64,000 nt of DNA, taken from Methylocystis sp. L43 (GTDB taxonomy: Bacteria; Pseudomonadota; Alphaproteobacteria; Rhizobiales; Beijerinckiaceae). The stretch lies in assembly GCF_015709525.1 (NCBI RefSeq), contig NZ_JADNRA010000032.1, forward strand, positions 124,001 to 188,000. Direction: 5' to 3'. The translations under genes were made by a program, and so were the position numbers. Numbering within the stretch: position 1 is the stretch's first letter; each line of letters opens with the position of its first letter. The notes below the pieces were generated by a model, which saw only the letters and a list, made by a program, of their open reading frames with translations, was not told where the DNA came from and searched no databases. This document shows positions 20,952 to 29,884 of the stretch, one piece after another.

Positions 20952-21596
20952 TTGCCGCACAGAACGCAGAAAGCCAATGGGCGCGCGAGGCTCGTGGATA
21001 ACGCGCGCTTCATCCGTCAATGGATTGAAAATCCGCGCCTCATCGGCGCCGTTTCGCCGTCCGGACGGGCGCTGGCCAAGACAATGGCCGGCTTCGTCGA
21101 ACTGGATCGAGAGGGCCATATCGTCGAACTCGGTCCCGGCACCGGGCCGGTGACTCAGGCGCTGCTCGCCCGCGGAATCGCGCCCGAGCGCCTCGTCCTC
21201 GTCGAATATGAGAGCCGCTTCTGCCATCTGCTCTCCGAACGCTTCCCTGGCGTCAACATCGTGCAGGGTGACGCCTATGGCCTCAAGGCGACTCTCGACG
21301 GCAAGGTTCCGGGGAAAATCGCCACCGTCGTCTCCAGCCTGCCGCTCCTGGTGCGGCCGGAGCGCGATCGGGTCGAGCTGTTGAATCAGGCCTTCGAACT
21401 GATGGGCGACGAGGGGCTCTTCATCCAATTCACTTACGGCCTGACCAAATCGCCGATGCCCATGCACGCCAATGGCGTCAATGGCGCCTATGTCGGCAAG
21501 GGATCGCCGCCGGTCGTGCTCAACATTCCGCCCGCGCGCGTCTGGCGCTATCGCAAGGCGGGTTACGCCGGCTTCGCCGGAAAGCGTAAGGCGTGA
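20952..21596 (+). CDS. pmtA: Phospholipid N-methyltransferase, Sinorhizobium PmtA type
   Basis: 214 residues. The SAM motif is [16 protein letters not shown] near residues 45-60, followed by [14 protein letters not shown] and VSSLPLLV, as in the rRNA-dimethylase-like PmtA proteins of rhizobia that methylate phosphatidylethanolamine towards phosphatidylcholine. I prefer the TTG at 20952 because GGGAGGGG sits seven bases upstream; an in-frame TTG at 20916 lies inside the terminator. Its stop overlaps pyrF by four bases. A different lipid or rRNA substrate cannot be excluded. Confidence 0.75.
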   Translation: MPHRTQKANGRARLVDNARFIRQWIENPRLIGAVSPSGRALAKTMAGFVELDREGHIVELGPGTGPVTQALLARGIAPERLVLVEYESRFCHLLSERFPGVNIVQGDAYGLKATLDGKVPGKIATVVSSLPLLVRPERDRVELLNQAFELMGDEGLFIQFTYGLTKSPMPMHANGVNGAYVGKGSPPVVLNIPPARVWRYRKAGYAGFAGKRKA

Positions 21597-22285
21597 AGCC
21601 GCAGGACCGGCTGATCGTCGCGCTGGACGTCGAAAGCGTCGAAGAGGCGCGGGCGATGGTCGCGGCGCTGGGCGAGACGGTCTCCTTCTTCAAGGTCGGC
21701 ATGGAGCTCGCCTACGGGCCGGGCGGCTTCGACTTCGCGCGCGAATTGAAGGCGGCGGGGAAGCGGGTATTTCTCGATCTGAAGCTTCATGACATCGGCG
21801 TCACCGTGGAGCGCGCGACGCGGCAGATCGCCCGGCTCGGCGTCGACTTTCTCACGGTCCACGCCTTTCCTCAGACGATGGCGGCGGCCCGCGAGGGCGC
21901 GTCCGACGGCGCTCTCAAACTCCTCGCCGTGACGGTCATGACCTCCTATGACGACGCTGATCTGAACGAAGCGGGCTACGCCTGCGGCGTCGCCGAACTC
22001 GTCGCGCGCCGCGCCAGACAAGCCAGGGAGAAGGGCGTCGACGGCCTCATCCTGTCGCCGATGGAGCTTGGCGCCATAAGGCCGCTTGTTGGCCCAAGCA
22101 TGCTGCTGGTGACGCCGGGAGTGCGGCCGGCGGGCGCAGATGCCGGCGATCAGAAGCGAGTCATGACGCCGCGGCAGGCGGTCGCAGCCTCCGCCGACTA
22201 TATCGTCGTCGGCCGGCCGATCACGCGGGCGACAGATTCGGCGGCGGCCGCCGAGGCCATCGTCAGCGAGATGACCCTGGCCTGA
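21593..22285 (+). CDS. pyrF: Orotidine 5'-phosphate decarboxylase
   Basis: 230 residues, the usual length of the short bacterial enzyme. The active-site motif [13 protein letters not shown] near residues 60-72 carries the Asp-Lys-Asp network; the phosphate-binding end is YIVVGRPIT. It makes UMP from OMP, the last step of pyrimidine synthesis. The GTG start overlaps the pmtA stop (GTGA). Confidence 0.95.
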   Translation: MKPQDRLIVALDVESVEEARAMVAALGETVSFFKVGMELAYGPGGFDFARELKAAGKRVFLDLKLHDIGVTVERATRQIARLGVDFLTVHAFPQTMAAAREGASDGALKLLAVTVMTSYDDADLNEAGYACGVAELVARRARQAREKGVDGLILSPMELGAIRPLVGPSMLLVTPGVRPAGADAGDQKRVMTPRQAVAASADYIVVGRPITRATDSAAAAEAIVSEMTLA

Positions 22286-22299
22286 TCGAGGTCCGTCGC

Positions 22300-22505
22300 A
22301 TGCCCTAGAGAGCAACGTCGACCTGCCCGAAAATCTCCAGCACATCCTTCCGGAGCACGCGCAGGACATCTATCACGAAGCCTTCAACCACGCCTTCGAC
22401 GCCCATCGCGGCGAGCCGCGGCAGGAGGAGGCGGCGCACCGCATCGCCTGGGCCGCGGTCAAGCGATCTTACGTCAAGACCGAGGCGGGCTGGGCAAGGC
22501 GATAG
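22300..22505 (+). pseudogene. chaB-like gene with a one-base frameshift at codon 3
   Basis: The frame ending at TAG 22503-22505 encodes a ChaB-like protein: LPENLQHILPEHAQDIYHEA, then a conserved-looking AHRIAWAAVKRSY near the end. That frame has no start codon. The only good start, ATG 22300 with GAGGT eight bases upstream, reads Met-Pro-stop. Adding one base after CCCTA would give Met-Pro-Tyr-Glu-Ser and join the frame exactly, so a single-base deletion seems to have broken the gene. ChaB is a small protein named for cation-transport regulation, of uncertain function. A sequencing error would look the same. Confidence 0.7.
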
Positions 22506-22586
22506 GATAGGGGGAAGCGCGCTGGCCTGCCTTGAGCGTGAGTGATAAAAAGCGGGTCTTCGTCGAATCCTTACCCCGATTCGCCC

Positions 22587-23804
22587 ATGCTCGCGCTTGT
22601 CATCTCCGCCCTCGGGCTGTTCGTTTGGCTCTATCTGATCGCGCTTCGCGGCGGGTTCTGGCGGCTGACCGAACATGACCGGAACCTGAGCGGTCACGCC
22701 GCGGTTCCGGCGACCCATGTCGTGGCGATCGTTCCGGCTCGAAACGAAGCCGACGTCATCGAAAAAAGCCTGGCGTCGCTGTTCGCGCAACAGTTCCATG
22801 GCCGTTTCGAGGTCATTCTGGTTGATGACGAGAGCGACGACGGCACCGCCGAGGCGGCGCGCCGCTGCGCGGCCGCCAATGGGGCTTCGAGCCGCCTGAC
22901 GGTTCTCTCCTCGCGCGGACCAGATGCGGGCTGGACGGGAAAGTTGGCCGCGATGCAGCGCGGGTTCGATCACGTGCGGAGCTTGCCGATCGACCCAGAC
23001 TTCGTGCTGTTTTGCGACGCGGACATCGAATTTGCGTCGCATGTGCTCGCCCGCCTCGCTGCGGGCGCGACGGCGCGCGGCGCGGTTCTGACCTCGCTCA
23101 TGGTCAAGCTTCGTTGCGAAAGCCTCGCGGAGCGCTGGTTCGTCCCCGCCTTTATTTTCTATTTCCAGAAGCTTTACCCGTTCCGCCATATCAATGATCC
23201 GGATCACCCCGCGGCAGGCGCCGCGGGAGGGGTTATGCTGGTTCGTCCGGAGGCGCTTGCGACCGCAGGCGGCCTGCGGGCCATTCGCGGCGCGCTGATC
23301 GACGATTGCGCGCTCGGCGCGCTGATGAAGGCGCAAGGTCCGATCTGGCTGGGTCTGACCGAAGACGTCCACAGCCTGCGCGCCTATCCGCGCCTTGCCG
23401 ATATCTCCCGAATGGTCGTGCGCTCCGCCTACGCGCAGCTCAGCTATTCCCCCTGGCGCCTCGCGGGCGCGCTCATCGGCATGGCGGCCGCCTACCTAGC
23501 GCCGCCCTATCTGGCGCTGTTCGGCGAATCGCCGGCGCGTGAGACGGCGCTTGTCTCATGGCTCCTGATGGCGCAGGCCTATATGCCGACGCTGCGCTTT
23601 TACGGCCTGTCGCGGTGGCGCGCCTTTGCTTTGCCAGGCGTCGCGGCATGCTATACGTGGTTTACGGTTGAATCGGCTTGGCGGCACCTAAGCGGCCGCG
23701 GCGGCGAATGGAAAGGCCGCTATCAGGCGCAGCGCGCGCAAAAGTCGGCGCAGCGCTTCGAAACGCCCGGCGAGATCGAGGCGAACCGCCAAATCGAGGT
23801 ATAG
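22587..23804 (+). CDS. hpnB: Hopanoid-associated glycosyltransferase HpnB
   Basis: 405 residues. A family 2 glycosyltransferase: PARNEADVIEKSLASLF, then DDESDDGTAEAA and the DXD-like DADIEFA. Hydrophobic helices flank the catalytic domain at both ends. It heads the hpnBCDE block, which marks it as the hopanoid-cluster glycosyltransferase; its exact acceptor is not established. ATG 22587 is chosen because it begins the first membrane helix. Confidence 0.85.
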   Translation: MLALVISALGLFVWLYLIALRGGFWRLTEHDRNLSGHAAVPATHVVAIVPARNEADVIEKSLASLFAQQFHGRFEVILVDDESDDGTAEAARRCAAANGASSRLTVLSSRGPDAGWTGKLAAMQRGFDHVRSLPIDPDFVLFCDADIEFASHVLARLAAGATARGAVLTSLMVKLRCESLAERWFVPAFIFYFQKLYPFRHINDPDHPAAGAAGGVMLVRPEALATAGGLRAIRGALIDDCALGALMKAQGPIWLGLTEDVHSLRAYPRLADISRMVVRSAYAQLSYSPWRLAGALIGMAAAYLAPPYLALFGESPARETALVSWLLMAQAYMPTLRFYGLSRWRAFALPGVAACYTWFTVESAWRHLSGRGGEWKGRYQAQRAQKSAQRFETPGEIEANRQIEV

Positions 23805-23841
23805 GGCGCGCCAGCGCCGTGGAGCGGCAAGACGGCGTCAT

Positions 23842-24744
23842 ATGGATATTGCGCAGACGAGTTCGGGAAAGACCCATCGCGACGAGAATTTCCCTGTCGC
23901 TTCCTTTCTGATTGCGCCGCGGCATCGCGCGCCGATCCTCGCCTTCTATGACTTCGTTCGCGCCGCCGACGACATCGCCGACCACCCGACGCTTTCCGCG
24001 CAAGAGAAGCTGGATCTGCTGGACGCGCTTGACGCCGCCCTGATCGGAGAGGCGGAAGAGGATGCGCCAGTGGCGCGCCGCCTGCGCGAGACCTGCCGCG
24101 AGCGGCGTCTCGACTTGCAGCATGCGCGCGATCTGATCCTCGCCTTCAAGCGCGACGTGACGCAATCGCGTTATCGCGACTGGGACGATCTCATCGATTA
24201 CTGCCGTTATTCCGCCATGCCGGTCGGACGCTTCGTCTGCGATCTCCATGGCGAGAATCCCGGCCGGGTCTGGCCGGCCAATGACGCGCTGTGCGCGGCG
24301 CTGCAGATCATCAATCATCTGCAGGATTGCGGCAAGGATTACCGCAACCTCGACCGGGTCTATCTGCCGCAGGATGCGCTCGCGGCGCATGGCGCGTCTG
24401 TCGAGATGCTCGTGCAGGAAAGCGCGCCGCCGCCGCTCCTGGCGACGATCCGCGACCTCAACGAGAAAACCGGGCGTCTGCTCGCGCAGTCGCGTCCCTT
24501 CGCCGATCTGATCGACGATACGCGCCTCGCCATGGAGATCGGCGCCATCCAGACATTGGCCGAACAGCTCGTTGCGCGCCTTGCGGTCGCCGACCCGCTT
24601 CGCGACAAGGTTCACGACGGCAAGTTCAGCTTTGCGCTGAAGGGGGCGGCGGGCGCGCTGGGCGCGCTTCTTCGCCGCGTTTCGCGTCCGCGTCGCGCAG
24701 AGTCCGCGGCCGTCCCGAGCACGCGCCCAGGGGCGCGCCAATGA
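23842..24744 (+). CDS. hpnC: Hydroxysqualene synthase HpnC
   Basis: 300 residues of the squalene/phytoene synthase fold. The first Asp motif is FVRAADDIADHP and the second lies in INHLQDCGKDYRNLDRVYLP. In the HpnCDE route, HpnD makes presqualene diphosphate, HpnC converts it to hydroxysqualene and HpnE reduces that to squalene. The order hpnC-hpnD-hpnE with four-base overlaps supports the assignment over phytoene synthase. The C-terminus is Arg/Pro-rich. Confidence 0.9.
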   Translation: MDIAQTSSGKTHRDENFPVASFLIAPRHRAPILAFYDFVRAADDIADHPTLSAQEKLDLLDALDAALIGEAEEDAPVARRLRETCRERRLDLQHARDLILAFKRDVTQSRYRDWDDLIDYCRYSAMPVGRFVCDLHGENPGRVWPANDALCAALQIINHLQDCGKDYRNLDRVYLPQDALAAHGASVEMLVQESAPPPLLATIRDLNEKTGRLLAQSRPFADLIDDTRLAMEIGAIQTLAEQLVARLAVADPLRDKVHDGKFSFALKGAAGALGALLRRVSRPRRAESAAVPSTRPGARQ

Positions 24745-25616
24745 CCATGGACACGCTTGCCGATTCCACGACGCTGCGTACGCGCGCCATCGCGACCAGA
24801 AGCTCCTTCTATCTCGCGATGCGCATCCTCGAGCCGCCGCGCCGCGATGCGATGTTCGCCATTTACGCCTTCTGTCGCGCCGTTGACGACATCGCCGACG
24901 ACGAGGGCGACCGCGCCGTGCGCCGCGCCGCGCTCGACCAGTGGCGCGCCGACCTCGATGAGCTTTACGCCGGCCGCATCCGCGCGCGCGTCAGCTTTCT
25001 CTCCGAATCCGTCCGCCGTTTCCGACTCGAGCGCGCCGATTTCGAGTCGGTGATCGAGGGCATGGCCATGGACGTTGAGGAGGATATTTGCGCGCCCGAC
25101 TGGGAAAAGCTTGAGCTCTACTGCGACCGCGTCGCGAGCGCCGTGGGACGGCTGTCCGTGCGCGCTTTCGGTCTCGCGGAGGAGGAGCCGGGCGCCGAAT
25201 GCGATTTGCCGACGGGGCCGAAACTGCTCGCCTACCACCTCGGGCGCGCGTTGCAGCTCACCAACATCTTGCGCGATCTCGACGAGGACGCCGCGCGGGG
25301 ACGGCTCTATTTGCCCCGTCAGGCGCTTGAAGCCGCGGGGGTCATGAGCTTCGCGCCGCACGCCGTGCTGTCGCATCCTTCGCTCGAAGAGGTGTGCGTC
25401 CCGGTCCTCAACCGCGCCCGCGAACATTATGACCAGGCGGATCTGGTGATGGCGGGCTTGCCGAAGCGCGCGGTGAAAGCGCCCTATCTCATGGCCGCCG
25501 GCTATCGTTCGATTCTCGACAGTCTCGCCGCTCGCGGCTTTTCGGCGCCGCGCGCGCCGGTGCGGGCGTCGCGTCTCAAGCTCGTCAGCGCCTTCCTGCG
25601 ACACGCCTTCACGTGA
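24741..25616 (+). CDS. hpnD: Presqualene diphosphate synthase HpnD
   Basis: 291 residues, homologous to HpnC and phytoene synthase. The two Asp-rich motifs are FCRAVDDIADDEG and LTNILRDLDEDAARGRLYLP. It condenses two farnesyl diphosphates to presqualene diphosphate. ATG 24741 overlaps the hpnC stop (ATGA), which decides the start although the frame is open far upstream. Farnesyl diphosphate may be supplied by the IspA-type enzyme encoded at 51 kb. Confidence 0.92.
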   Translation: MTMDTLADSTTLRTRAIATRSSFYLAMRILEPPRRDAMFAIYAFCRAVDDIADDEGDRAVRRAALDQWRADLDELYAGRIRARVSFLSESVRRFRLERADFESVIEGMAMDVEEDICAPDWEKLELYCDRVASAVGRLSVRAFGLAEEEPGAECDLPTGPKLLAYHLGRALQLTNILRDLDEDAARGRLYLPRQALEAAGVMSFAPHAVLSHPSLEEVCVPVLNRAREHYDQADLVMAGLPKRAVKAPYLMAAGYRSILDSLAARGFSAPRAPVRASRLKLVSAFLRHAFT

Positions 25617-26860
25617 GCGAAACGGTTCACGTCGTCGGCGCGGGCCTCGCGGGGCTCGCCTGCGCGCTGCGTCTTGCCGACGCCGGACGTCGCGTCGCGC
25701 TTTACGAAGCCGCGCGCATGGCGGGCGGACGCTGCCGCTCCTATTTCGACGCGTCGCTTGGCCTGACGATCGACAACGGCAATCATCTGCTGCTCTCCGG
25801 CAACACGGCGGCGCGGGATTACGCCAAACGCATCGGTGCGAGCGACGCGCTCGTTGGTCCCAGCGAATGCGCCTTCGATTTTCTCGACGCGCGCACGGCT
25901 GAGCGCTGGACGCTGCGCCCGAACGCCTCGCGCATTCCCTGGTGGGTGTTTGTCGCCGACCGCCGCGTTCCCGGCACGGGGCCGCTCGACTATCTTGGCG
26001 CCGGAAAGCTTCTCTTCGCGAAGGATGGCGCGACCATCGGCGAAACCATGCGCTGCCACGGCCCGCTGTGGGAGAAGCTTTGGCGCCCGGTTCTGCTTTC
26101 CGCTTTGAACACCGAGCCTGAAGAGGCGTCCGCCACGCTCGCGGGCGCCGTGCTGCGCGAGACGCTCGCGGCGGGCGGCGACGCCTGCCGACCGATGGTC
26201 GCCAAAGGCGGCCTCGGCGACGCCTTCATCGAGCCGGCGCTGCGCACGCTTCGCGCCAAAGGCGTCGAGCCCCGTTTTGGGGCGCGCCTGCGCGACATCG
26301 CTTTCGAGGAGTCTCGCGTCGCTGCGATGCGCTTTGGCGACGCGGAAGTGACGCTGGAAAAAGGCGACGTGGTGGTCCTCGCGACGCCGCCGTGGATTGC
26401 GCAGGAGCTTCTCCCCGGTCTCGTCGCGCCCGATGATTTTCGCGCGATCCTGAATGCGCATTTCAAGATCGCGCCGCCGCCGGGCCAGCCGCTGCTTCTT
26501 GGCATGATCGGCACGCTCACCGAATGGCTCTTCGCCTTCGACGATCGCCTCTCGGTGACGATCAGTGGCGCCGATCGCCTGATCGACGATTCGCGCGACG
26601 CGCTGGCGGAAAAAATCTGGGCGGAGGTCTCCGCCGCGACGGGCCTGCCGGCGGCGCCGCCGCCCTGGCAGATCGTGAAGGAGAAGCGCGCCACCTTCGC
26701 CGCGACGCCGGCGCAGGAGAAGCGACGGCCCGATGCGAAGACGCGCTGGGACAATCTGTGGCTTGCCGGCGACTGGACGAATACGGGCCTGCCGGCGACG
26801 ATCGAGGGCTCGATACGATCAGGGGATAGAGCGGCGGAACTGGCGACGACGGCCAGTTGA
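25613..26860 (+). CDS. hpnE: Squalene-forming FAD oxidoreductase HpnE
   Basis: 415 residues of the amine oxidase/phytoene desaturase superfamily. The N-terminal dinucleotide fold VVGAGLAGLACALRLADAG is followed by the second Gly motif MAGGRCRS; the C-terminal FAD motif is LWLAGDWTNTGLPATIEG. It reduces hydroxysqualene to squalene. It starts at a GTG overlapping hpnD by four bases. The cyclase gene (shc/hpnF) that normally follows in many genomes is not present here. Confidence 0.9.
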   Translation: MSETVHVVGAGLAGLACALRLADAGRRVALYEAARMAGGRCRSYFDASLGLTIDNGNHLLLSGNTAARDYAKRIGASDALVGPSECAFDFLDARTAERWTLRPNASRIPWWVFVADRRVPGTGPLDYLGAGKLLFAKDGATIGETMRCHGPLWEKLWRPVLLSALNTEPEEASATLAGAVLRETLAAGGDACRPMVAKGGLGDAFIEPALRTLRAKGVEPRFGARLRDIAFEESRVAAMRFGDAEVTLEKGDVVVLATPPWIAQELLPGLVAPDDFRAILNAHFKIAPPPGQPLLLGMIGTLTEWLFAFDDRLSVTISGADRLIDDSRDALAEKIWAEVSAATGLPAAPPPWQIVKEKRATFAATPAQEKRRPDAKTRWDNLWLAGDWTNTGLPATIEGSIRSGDRAAELATTAS

Positions 26861-27008
26861 ACGTGAACCTTCGTGCATGGTGAGCAAGCGCGCTTGCGCC
26901 ACCTCTCCTATTTCGTTCCGGCAGCTTCTAGCTTTGTTTCTTTGGCGATCTATCTGGCGCGTTGGCGCGCGCGTCTGCTCGTGCGCAGATCGTGGACCGG
27001 AGAGTCGT

Positions 27009-27314
27009 ATGTCCAAGGCCAAGACCGAGAACAAATCCAAGGGCGTCGTCATTTGTGCGATCGTCGCCGCCACTTGCGGGCTCGCCAGTATGATGGCGCC
27101 GTCGCCAGCCGTGGCGCGGCAGGTCGCGCTGATGCATGAAGCTGGTTGGCACGGCGCGGCTCCGGGGCATCACCGCGGCGGATGCTTTGTAACCACCACG
27201 CCCACGCACCACACGCGCGGCATCCGACATTGGCGCTACCCTTGCCCGTACTACCACCGCAGGCATCTCAATCCATATCATCCACCGCATCATCGGCTCT
27301 ATCCGCACCATTGA
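27009..27314 (+). CDS. Small secreted His-rich protein
   Basis: 101 residues, start ATG 27009 with GGAGAG upstream. The N-terminus is a signal peptide (basic start, hydrophobic VVICAIVAATCGLASMM, then AVARQ). The mature part has many His, Pro and Tyr residues (HHRG, THHTRG, YYHRRH, YHPPHHRLYPHH) and two Cys. I do not recognise the family. His density suggests metal binding in the periplasm, which is only an inference. It follows hpnE by 148 bases and may have its own promoter. Confidence 0.6.
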   Translation: MSKAKTENKSKGVVICAIVAATCGLASMMAPSPAVARQVALMHEAGWHGAAPGHHRGGCFVTTTPTHHTRGIRHWRYPCPYYHRRHLNPYHPPHHRLYPHH

Positions 27315-27368
27315 TGGCCCCATGCGCGAAAACAAAGAGTCCGCTAAACGGGACCGCTGGCGCCGTCA

Positions 27369-28778
27369 TCATTCAGCGTTCCCCGCCAGTCGGCTGCGAC
27401 GGCGGCTGTAGAGAAAATAAATCGCGAGGCCGATCGCCATCCAGATCGCGAAGCGCTCCCAGGCGACTTTCGGCAGGCGCGACAACAGCCACAGCGAGAA
27501 GCCGATGCCGACGAGTGGCGTGAAGGGGACGAAAGGCGCGCGAAAGCTACGCTTCAAATCGGGCCGCGTGCGGCGCAACACGATGATCGCCGAACAGATG
27601 ACGACGAAGGCGGAGAGCGTGCCGATGTTCACCAGCTCCGCCACTTCCTTGATCGGATAGAGCGCGGCGACGAGCGCGGTCAGAGCGCCGGCGATCAGCG
27701 TCGGCCGATAGGGCGTAGAAAAGCGCGGATGCAGCTTCGCGAACCAGGCGGGAAGCAGTCCGTCGCGGCTCATGGCGAACCAGATGCGGGCGCAGGCGAG
27801 CAGAAAAGCCAGCATGACGCTGGCGATTCCCGCCACCGCCGCGAGCGAGACGACGAAAGCGACCCAGGGCAGGCCGAGCGACGTGAAAGCGGTCGCGACC
27901 GGCGCCGGATTGTCGAGCGTGTCGTAGCGCACGACGCCGGTGAGCACGAGCGACATGGCGATATAGAGCGTCAGCGCCACGACGAGCGACAGAAGAACGG
28001 CGCGTGGCACGTCGCGCTGCGGCGCGCGGGCTTCTTCGGCGGCGGTCGTCAACGTGTCGTAGCCGAACACGGCGAAGAACACGACCGCGGCGCCCTGCGC
28101 CACGCCGGAAAAGCCGAAAGGCATGAAGGGCGTCCAGTTCTCGACGCGCACATAGGGAAGGCCGGCGACGATCACCAAGAGCGCCGCCGCGATTTTGACG
28201 ACCACCATTGCGGTGTTGAAGCGTGCGCCGAGCTCCACGCGCAGCGTCAACAAGCCGGCGACGCCAAGCGCGCCGAGCGCGGCGAAGAGATCGATGACGC
28301 GGCCGGGGCCGGTTCCCGGCGCGCCGCTCGCCCATTCGGGAAGCGCGAGCCCGAATTGCGCGAGCAGCGCCTGCAAATAGGCCGACCAGCCGATCGCCAC
28401 CACGGCGACGACCAGCGCATATTCTAGCAGAAGGTCCCAGCCAATGATCCAGGCGGCGAGTTCGCCCAGCACCGCATAGGCATATGTGTAGGCGCTGCCG
28501 GCGACGGGAATCATGCCGGCGAATTCGGCGTAGGACAGCGCCGCCGCGGCGCTCGCGACGCCGGCGATCAGGAAGGAGAGGGCGACGCCAGGTCCCGCCT
28601 GAGTCGCCGCCACGACGCCGGTCAGCACGAAAATGCCGACGCCAATGAGCCCGCCAAGGCCGATGCCGGTGAGTTGCCAGACCCCCAGCACGCGACGGAA
28701 TCCGCCCGGTCGGTCGGCTTCGGCTTGCAGCGAATCGATGGATTTGGCGCGCAGCAGCGAGGAGGAAAGCTTCATCAA
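27369..28778 (-). CDS. APC-family amino-acid permease
   Basis: 469 residues with 12-13 hydrophobic segments. The family signature GLGGLIGVGIFVLTGVVAA near residues 40-58 and the Glu/Pro motif FFAVFGYDTLTTAAEEARAPQRDVPRA fit the cationic amino-acid transporter (CAT/YfnA) branch. A start one codon later is equally likely. Substrate not predictable. It converges on the His-rich gene. Confidence 0.85.
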   Translation of the reverse strand: MMKLSSSLLRAKSIDSLQAEADRPGGFRRVLGVWQLTGIGLGGLIGVGIFVLTGVVAATQAGPGVALSFLIAGVASAAAALSYAEFAGMIPVAGSAYTYAYAVLGELAAWIIGWDLLLEYALVVAVVAIGWSAYLQALLAQFGLALPEWASGAPGTGPGRVIDLFAALGALGVAGLLTLRVELGARFNTAMVVVKIAAALLVIVAGLPYVRVENWTPFMPFGFSGVAQGAAVVFFAVFGYDTLTTAAEEARAPQRDVPRAVLLSLVVALTLYIAMSLVLTGVVRYDTLDNPAPVATAFTSLGLPWVAFVVSLAAVAGIASVMLAFLLACARIWFAMSRDGLLPAWFAKLHPRFSTPYRPTLIAGALTALVAALYPIKEVAELVNIGTLSAFVVICSAIIVLRRTRPDLKRSFRAPFVPFTPLVGIGFSLWLLSRLPKVAWERFAIWMAIGLAIYFLYSRRRSRLAGNAE

Positions 28779-28863
28779 AAAGGCCCGTCAGCGGGCGTGT
28801 CCGCCATGACGTCCATAGGCGATCCCGGCGTCGCTGTCATGGCCGCCGGGTCGTCATGCAGAC

Positions 28864-28893
28864 GCAAAAAAGAGCGGCCAGTGGCCGCTCTTT
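28864..28893 (-). terminator. Rho-independent terminator of the SmbP-like gene
   Basis: On the minus strand an 11-bp perfect stem AAAGAGCGGCC / GGCCGCTCTTT with a three-base loop is followed by a run of T (TTTTTTGCG). It lies 30-59 bases after the stop of the SmbP-like gene. Confidence 0.8.
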
Positions 28894-28922
28894 CGTTGTC
28901 AGGCGGCCTATTTATTGGCGGC

Positions 28923-29261
28923 CTATTTCTTGGCGGCCTCGAGATGCGTCAGCGCCTCTTCGGCGTGTTTCGTCGCGACGTCGGCATGCTTCTGCTTGCC
29001 GTGGTCGATGGCCATTTCAAGATGCGAAACGCCCTGTTTGGTATGCTCGTTCGGCTTCTTGGCCTCGGACGCCTTGGCGTGCTTCAAGCCTTCTTCCGCA
29101 TGCATCGTCAGCGCCTCGGCCTTTCCCTGCTTGCCTTCGCTGATCGCCTGTTTGGTGTGGGTGATGGCTTCACCCAGATGATCTTCCGCATAGGCCAACC
29201 GAGGGGCGAAAAAGGCCGCGAGGGATAGAGCCAAAGCGGTTGCAAAAATTCTGCGATTCAT
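28923..29261 (-). CDS. SmbP-like small metal-binding protein
   Basis: 112 residues. After a signal peptide (cleavage near AYAED) the mature protein is almost all helix built of imperfect repeats with evenly spaced His: EAITHTKQA, LTMHAEEGLKHAKAS, SHLEMAIDHGKQKHADVATKHAEEALTHLE. This pattern matches SmbP of Nitrosomonas europaea, a periplasmic protein that binds copper and other divalent metals. I chose ATG 29261 with AGGAGA upstream rather than five codons earlier. It is monocistronic with its own terminator. Confidence 0.8.
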   Translation of the reverse strand: MNRRIFATALALSLAAFFAPRLAYAEDHLGEAITHTKQAISEGKQGKAEALTMHAEEGLKHAKASEAKKPNEHTKQGVSHLEMAIDHGKQKHADVATKHAEEALTHLEAAKK

Positions 29262-29356
29262 GGGGGATCTCCTCAATGCTTCGCCGCATGACGTAATATG
29301 GTCTCTTTCGCTCTAGGATCGAGGTCTTGCAGGCGTCCTAGATGTCGCGGCAGTGA

Positions 29357-29758
29357 TCACTGCCGGTCGGCGGCAAAAAGCTCGCAACTCTCGCCGAATT
29401 CCGCCAGGCCGCCCTCAAGAAACGAGGCGAGCAGCGGAACGCCGAGCAGATAGGCCGATGTCGCGCCTTCGTGCCGGGCTCGCGCTTGCGCGACAGCCTC
29501 GTTCCATTCGCTCGCGGCGAAATCGCCGCGCCCCACCCACATCAGCGCGACGAGCTCGATCTGCTCGTCGATGTCCATGGCCTCGATAAAGGAGGCCACC
29601 TCATCGCGCGTGGTGGAGAACGCGTCCTCCGTCAACACGCTGACGAAACCGTCGTCCGTGGCGTTTGAGGCGTCCGCCTCGACGCCTTCATCTTCGCTTT
29701 CAAGCTCGCGCGCCTTGACGACGACGAAACAGACTTTGTCCGTATTGATGGTCGGCAT
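29357..29758 (-). CDS. DUF3775 family protein
   Basis: 133 residues, acidic and cytoplasmic. The conserved pattern DEQIELVALMWVGRGDF near the middle, followed by AYLLGVPLLASFLEGGLAEFG, matches the DUF3775 family of alphaproteobacteria. No catalytic residues can be named and the function is unknown. It is divergent from ald with about 125 bases between. Confidence 0.75.
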   Translation of the reverse strand: MPTINTDKVCFVVVKARELESEDEGVEADASNATDDGFVSVLTEDAFSTTRDEVASFIEAMDIDEQIELVALMWVGRGDFAASEWNEAVAQARARHEGATSAYLLGVPLLASFLEGGLAEFGESCELFAADRQ

Positions 29759-29884
29759 TTCTTCATCTCCGCCGTTTTAGAAAACGCGCTTGACCTTCGC
29801 CCTTGTTTTGAAAGGTCGCCCTTTGCATATATTCCCCACAGGCGAGATGTTTACCCGAGTCGACGCCGTATTTTGGAGCCGGAA

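Noticed and set aside
24291-24740. Long upstream extension of hpnD
   Set aside because: It runs through hpnC in another frame; the ATGA overlap at 24741 gives a normal-length protein.
28779-28863. Riboswitch upstream of the permease gene
   Set aside because: GC-rich with some pairing potential but no recognisable aptamer core.
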